Part shown: one piece after another, positions 16,059 through 17,212 of the stretch
Position numbering within the stretch: the first letter of the stretch is position 1
How the letters are laid out: the number at the start of each line of letters is the position of its first letter
Assembly: GCA_052389435.1 (NCBI GenBank)
Contig: JBQTIB010000201.1
Coordinates: forward strand, 1-17,212
Length of the DNA: 17,212 bases
Direction of reading: 5' to 3'
Origin: JBQTKD01 sp052389435
GTDB lineage: Bacteria > Actinomycetota > Actinomycetes > Sporichthyales > Sporichthyaceae
Notes under the pieces: generated by a model
Databases searched by the model: none
What the model was told of the DNA's origin: nothing
The model's input: only the letters and a program-made list of their open reading frames with translations
Translations under genes and position numbers: made by a program

Positions 16059-16772
16059 ATGCGTCACTACACAAACGAGGCGCCCAACCTCGCCGAGGAG
16101 CGGCCGACCGACCGCGTCGATCCGTACTGGCGAGACCGCGCCGCCTGCCGGCAGAAGCCGACCGAGCTCTTCTTCCCGAGGTCGGGCGCGAACGTCGCGA
16201 GGGTCGCCGAGTTCTGCCGGCTCCGCTGCCCCGTGATGCTCGAGTGTCGCTCGGAGTTCGACCGGATCGAGGCGTCCCGATCCGCCAACCGCACGCACGG
16301 CGTCGTCGGCGGCGAGACCGTCGAGGAGCGGATCGCCCGACGACGAAGCGAGGGCACCTCGGGAGTGAAGCAGAGGGTCGCCGACTGCCCCTGGCCCGGC
16401 ACGGTCCGCGGAGTCAACCGACACCGCGGGCGCGAGGAGTCGGCGTGCCTGCGGTGCGCGACCCGAGCCCGGGTCGACGAGGCGCAGATGGCCGCAGTCC
16501 TGGAGGCCATCGACCTCGCGATCCGCCGCGGGCGCAGCGACCACCAGATTCGACTCAACCTCGGAGTCTCGGGCGCGGTCGTCGCCGCCCGGCGCGAGCT
16601 CGTGCATCCCGAACTGCTGCCCGCCCCCGAGCGCCCGTGCGCCGACGCCGGCAAGCCGAAGGGTTGGCTCGTCCACCGGATGCGCGGCGAACAGAACTGC
16701 GCGATCTGCGAGGAGAAGATGGCCTCGCGGCGCCGCGGCGGCCGGAAGCGCGCCGAGCAGTTGGCCCCGTGA
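16059..16772 (+). CDS. WhiB-like (Wbl) protein with two zinc-type modules and an HTH
   Basis: A 237-residue composite. The N-terminus resembles a Wbl [4Fe-4S] domain: WRDRAAC30, TELFFP, then Cys53, Cys57 and Cys63 in FCRLRCPVMLEC, followed by HGVVGGETVEER. Two departures from the norm are seen: the central pair is C-X3-C rather than C-X2-C, and the usual G-[IV]-W-G-G turn reads GVVGG without Trp. Two modules with identical spacing C-X11-H-X7-C-X2-C follow: Cys110-His122-Cys130-Cys133 and Cys194-His206-Cys214-Cys217. They are probable zinc sites of the HRxRGExxCxxC type seen in actinophage proteins. Between them, about residues 145-180 (LAIRRGRSDHQIRLNLGVSGAVVAARREL) look like a helix-turn-helix. 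It is probably a transcription regulator. Start ATG 16059 follows the structured gap; the usual ribosome site is not obvious. Confidence 0.8.
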   Translation: MRHYTNEAPNLAEERPTDRVDPYWRDRAACRQKPTELFFPRSGANVARVAEFCRLRCPVMLECRSEFDRIEASRSANRTHGVVGGETVEERIARRRSEGTSGVKQRVADCPWPGTVRGVNRHRGREESACLRCATRARVDEAQMAAVLEAIDLAIRRGRSDHQIRLNLGVSGAVVAARRELVHPELLPAPERPCADAGKPKGWLVHRMRGEQNCAICEEKMASRRRGGRKRAEQLAP

Positions 16773-17200
16773 CCCCCGACGACGTGGCCGCGATCCGGGC
16801 CGAGATGGACAGGCAGCGGGCGTTCGGCCAGGCGCCGCAATGGGCCTGGGACCTCGTCAGCGAACACCTCGCCCTCTGTGACGCGCTCGAAGCGGCATGG
16901 GCCGAACGGGACACCTTCGCCGCGCACTGGCGCGTGGCAATGGAGACAGGCCCGGAGCCGTACAAGTCGCTGATCGAGCGCGCAGAACGTGCCGAGGCCG
17001 CACTCGAAACGCTCAAGGCCGAGATCACCGACGAACGAAGCTGGCAGCAGCAACTGGCAGCAGACGCCATTGATTGCATCGAAGCGCAGGCCGCCGCCCT
17101 GGCCCGCGTCCGGGCGCTGTGCGAGGAGTTGCACGACACCGACGAGATCGTGACCGAGGCGTACGACAGGCTCCGCGCCGCGCTGGACGGTGCCCAGTGA
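16769..17200 (+). CDS. coiled-coil hypothetical protein
   Basis: Not recognised. GTG 16769 overlaps the Wbl stop by four bases (GTGA). The 143 residues are almost wholly helical and acidic. They have heptad-like stretches rich in Ala, Leu and Glu (LIERAERAEAALETLKAEI and AAALARVRALCEELHDTDEI), indicating a coiled coil from about residue 75 to the end. There are Trp residues in the first half (PQWAWDLV, AAWAERD, AAHWRV). Small coiled-coil proteins of unknown role are frequent in actinophage early regions. Coupling to the Wbl gene suggests co-expression only. Confidence 0.7.
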   Translation: MTPDDVAAIRAEMDRQRAFGQAPQWAWDLVSEHLALCDALEAAWAERDTFAAHWRVAMETGPEPYKSLIERAERAEAALETLKAEITDERSWQQQLAADAIDCIEAQAAALARVRALCEELHDTDEIVTEAYDRLRAALDGAQ

Positions 17201-17212
17201 TCTGCGAATGCT
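17197..17212 (+). CDS. start of a further gene, cut by the window edge
   Basis: GTG 17197 overlaps the preceding stop by four bases (GTGA), the same joint used throughout this block, and opens a frame beginning M-I-C-E-C. The C-x-C so close to the start hints at a zinc-binding protein, but only five residues are visible. Confidence 0.4.

Larger units (their letters stand above)
12626..17212. mobile_element. integrated temperate phage or phage-like element, left end
   Basis: The gene set and layout are those of the integration, immunity and early region of an actinobacterial prophage. A tyrosine integrase lies next to an attachment-site remnant. A leftward repressor block and a rightward block with excisionase-like HTH are separated by a repeat-bearing switch region. 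Then come many small, tightly overlapping genes, including a Holliday-junction-type nuclease and a WhiB-like protein. No structural, lysis or replication genes are inside the window, so an integrative element other than a phage remains possible. The element runs off the right edge. Confidence 0.85.

Noticed and set aside
15503..16768. Open frame running through the nuclease, the gap and the Wbl gene into the coiled-coil gene
   Set aside because: The upstream part is Arg/Pro-rich shadow. The real gene starts at the GTG at 16769, coupled to the Wbl stop.

Overview
The window is high-GC actinobacterial DNA. The mycobacterial-style ergothioneine cluster (egtA-egtB-egtC-egtD), the actinobacterial aconitase, the frequent GTG and TTG starts and the Wbl and SsgA-type proteins point to Mycobacteriales, in a Rhodococcus-like relative. 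The genus cannot be fixed from the sequence alone. No rRNA, tRNA or CRISPR array is visible.

Host part, 1-12625. Aconitase (acnA, minus strand) is divergent from the four-gene egt operon. The two share a 213-bp spacer carrying a perfect 18-bp palindrome. The egt genes overlap by 1 to 19 bases and encode glutamate-cysteine ligase, the iron sulfoxide synthase, the gamma-glutamyl amidohydrolase and the histidine N-alpha-trimethyltransferase. The usual fifth gene, the PLP lyase egtE, is absent. Converging on egtD are two tandem small secreted L,D-transpeptidases. A TetR regulator follows, divergent from two tandem paralogous lipoproteins of the type I periplasmic-binding fold. The first lipoprotein gene is broken by a one-base deletion and the second is intact.

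Mobile part, 12626-17212 and beyond the right edge. A tyrosine integrase gene abuts a 60-bp stretch that encodes the last 19 codons of a TrmA/RumA-type RNA methyltransferase without the rest of its gene. This is what an attachment site left by integration into the 3' end of that gene looks like. The element is then laid out like a temperate actinophage or related integrative element. A leftward block holds the integrase, a small membrane protein and a helix-turn-helix repressor. A 158-bp switch region contains four helically phased 10-bp repeats. A rightward block holds an excisionase-like HTH protein, a 33-residue membrane peptide, an SsgA-like protein, a 61-residue unknown, an endonuclease VII-like nuclease, a Wbl (WhiB-like) composite protein, a coiled-coil protein and the start of one more gene. 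Most rightward genes are joined by 4-base GTGA/ATGA overlaps. The series is interrupted by one 144-bp gap that can fold into nested perfect stems.

The most interesting part is the rightward block. It pairs an SsgA-like protein (a family known to act on septum placement and FtsZ in sporulating actinomycetes) with a WhiB-like protein extended by two identically spaced C-X11-H-X7-C-X2-C modules around a predicted HTH. Both families are linked to cell division in actinobacteria, so the element may manipulate host septation. That joint role is inference.
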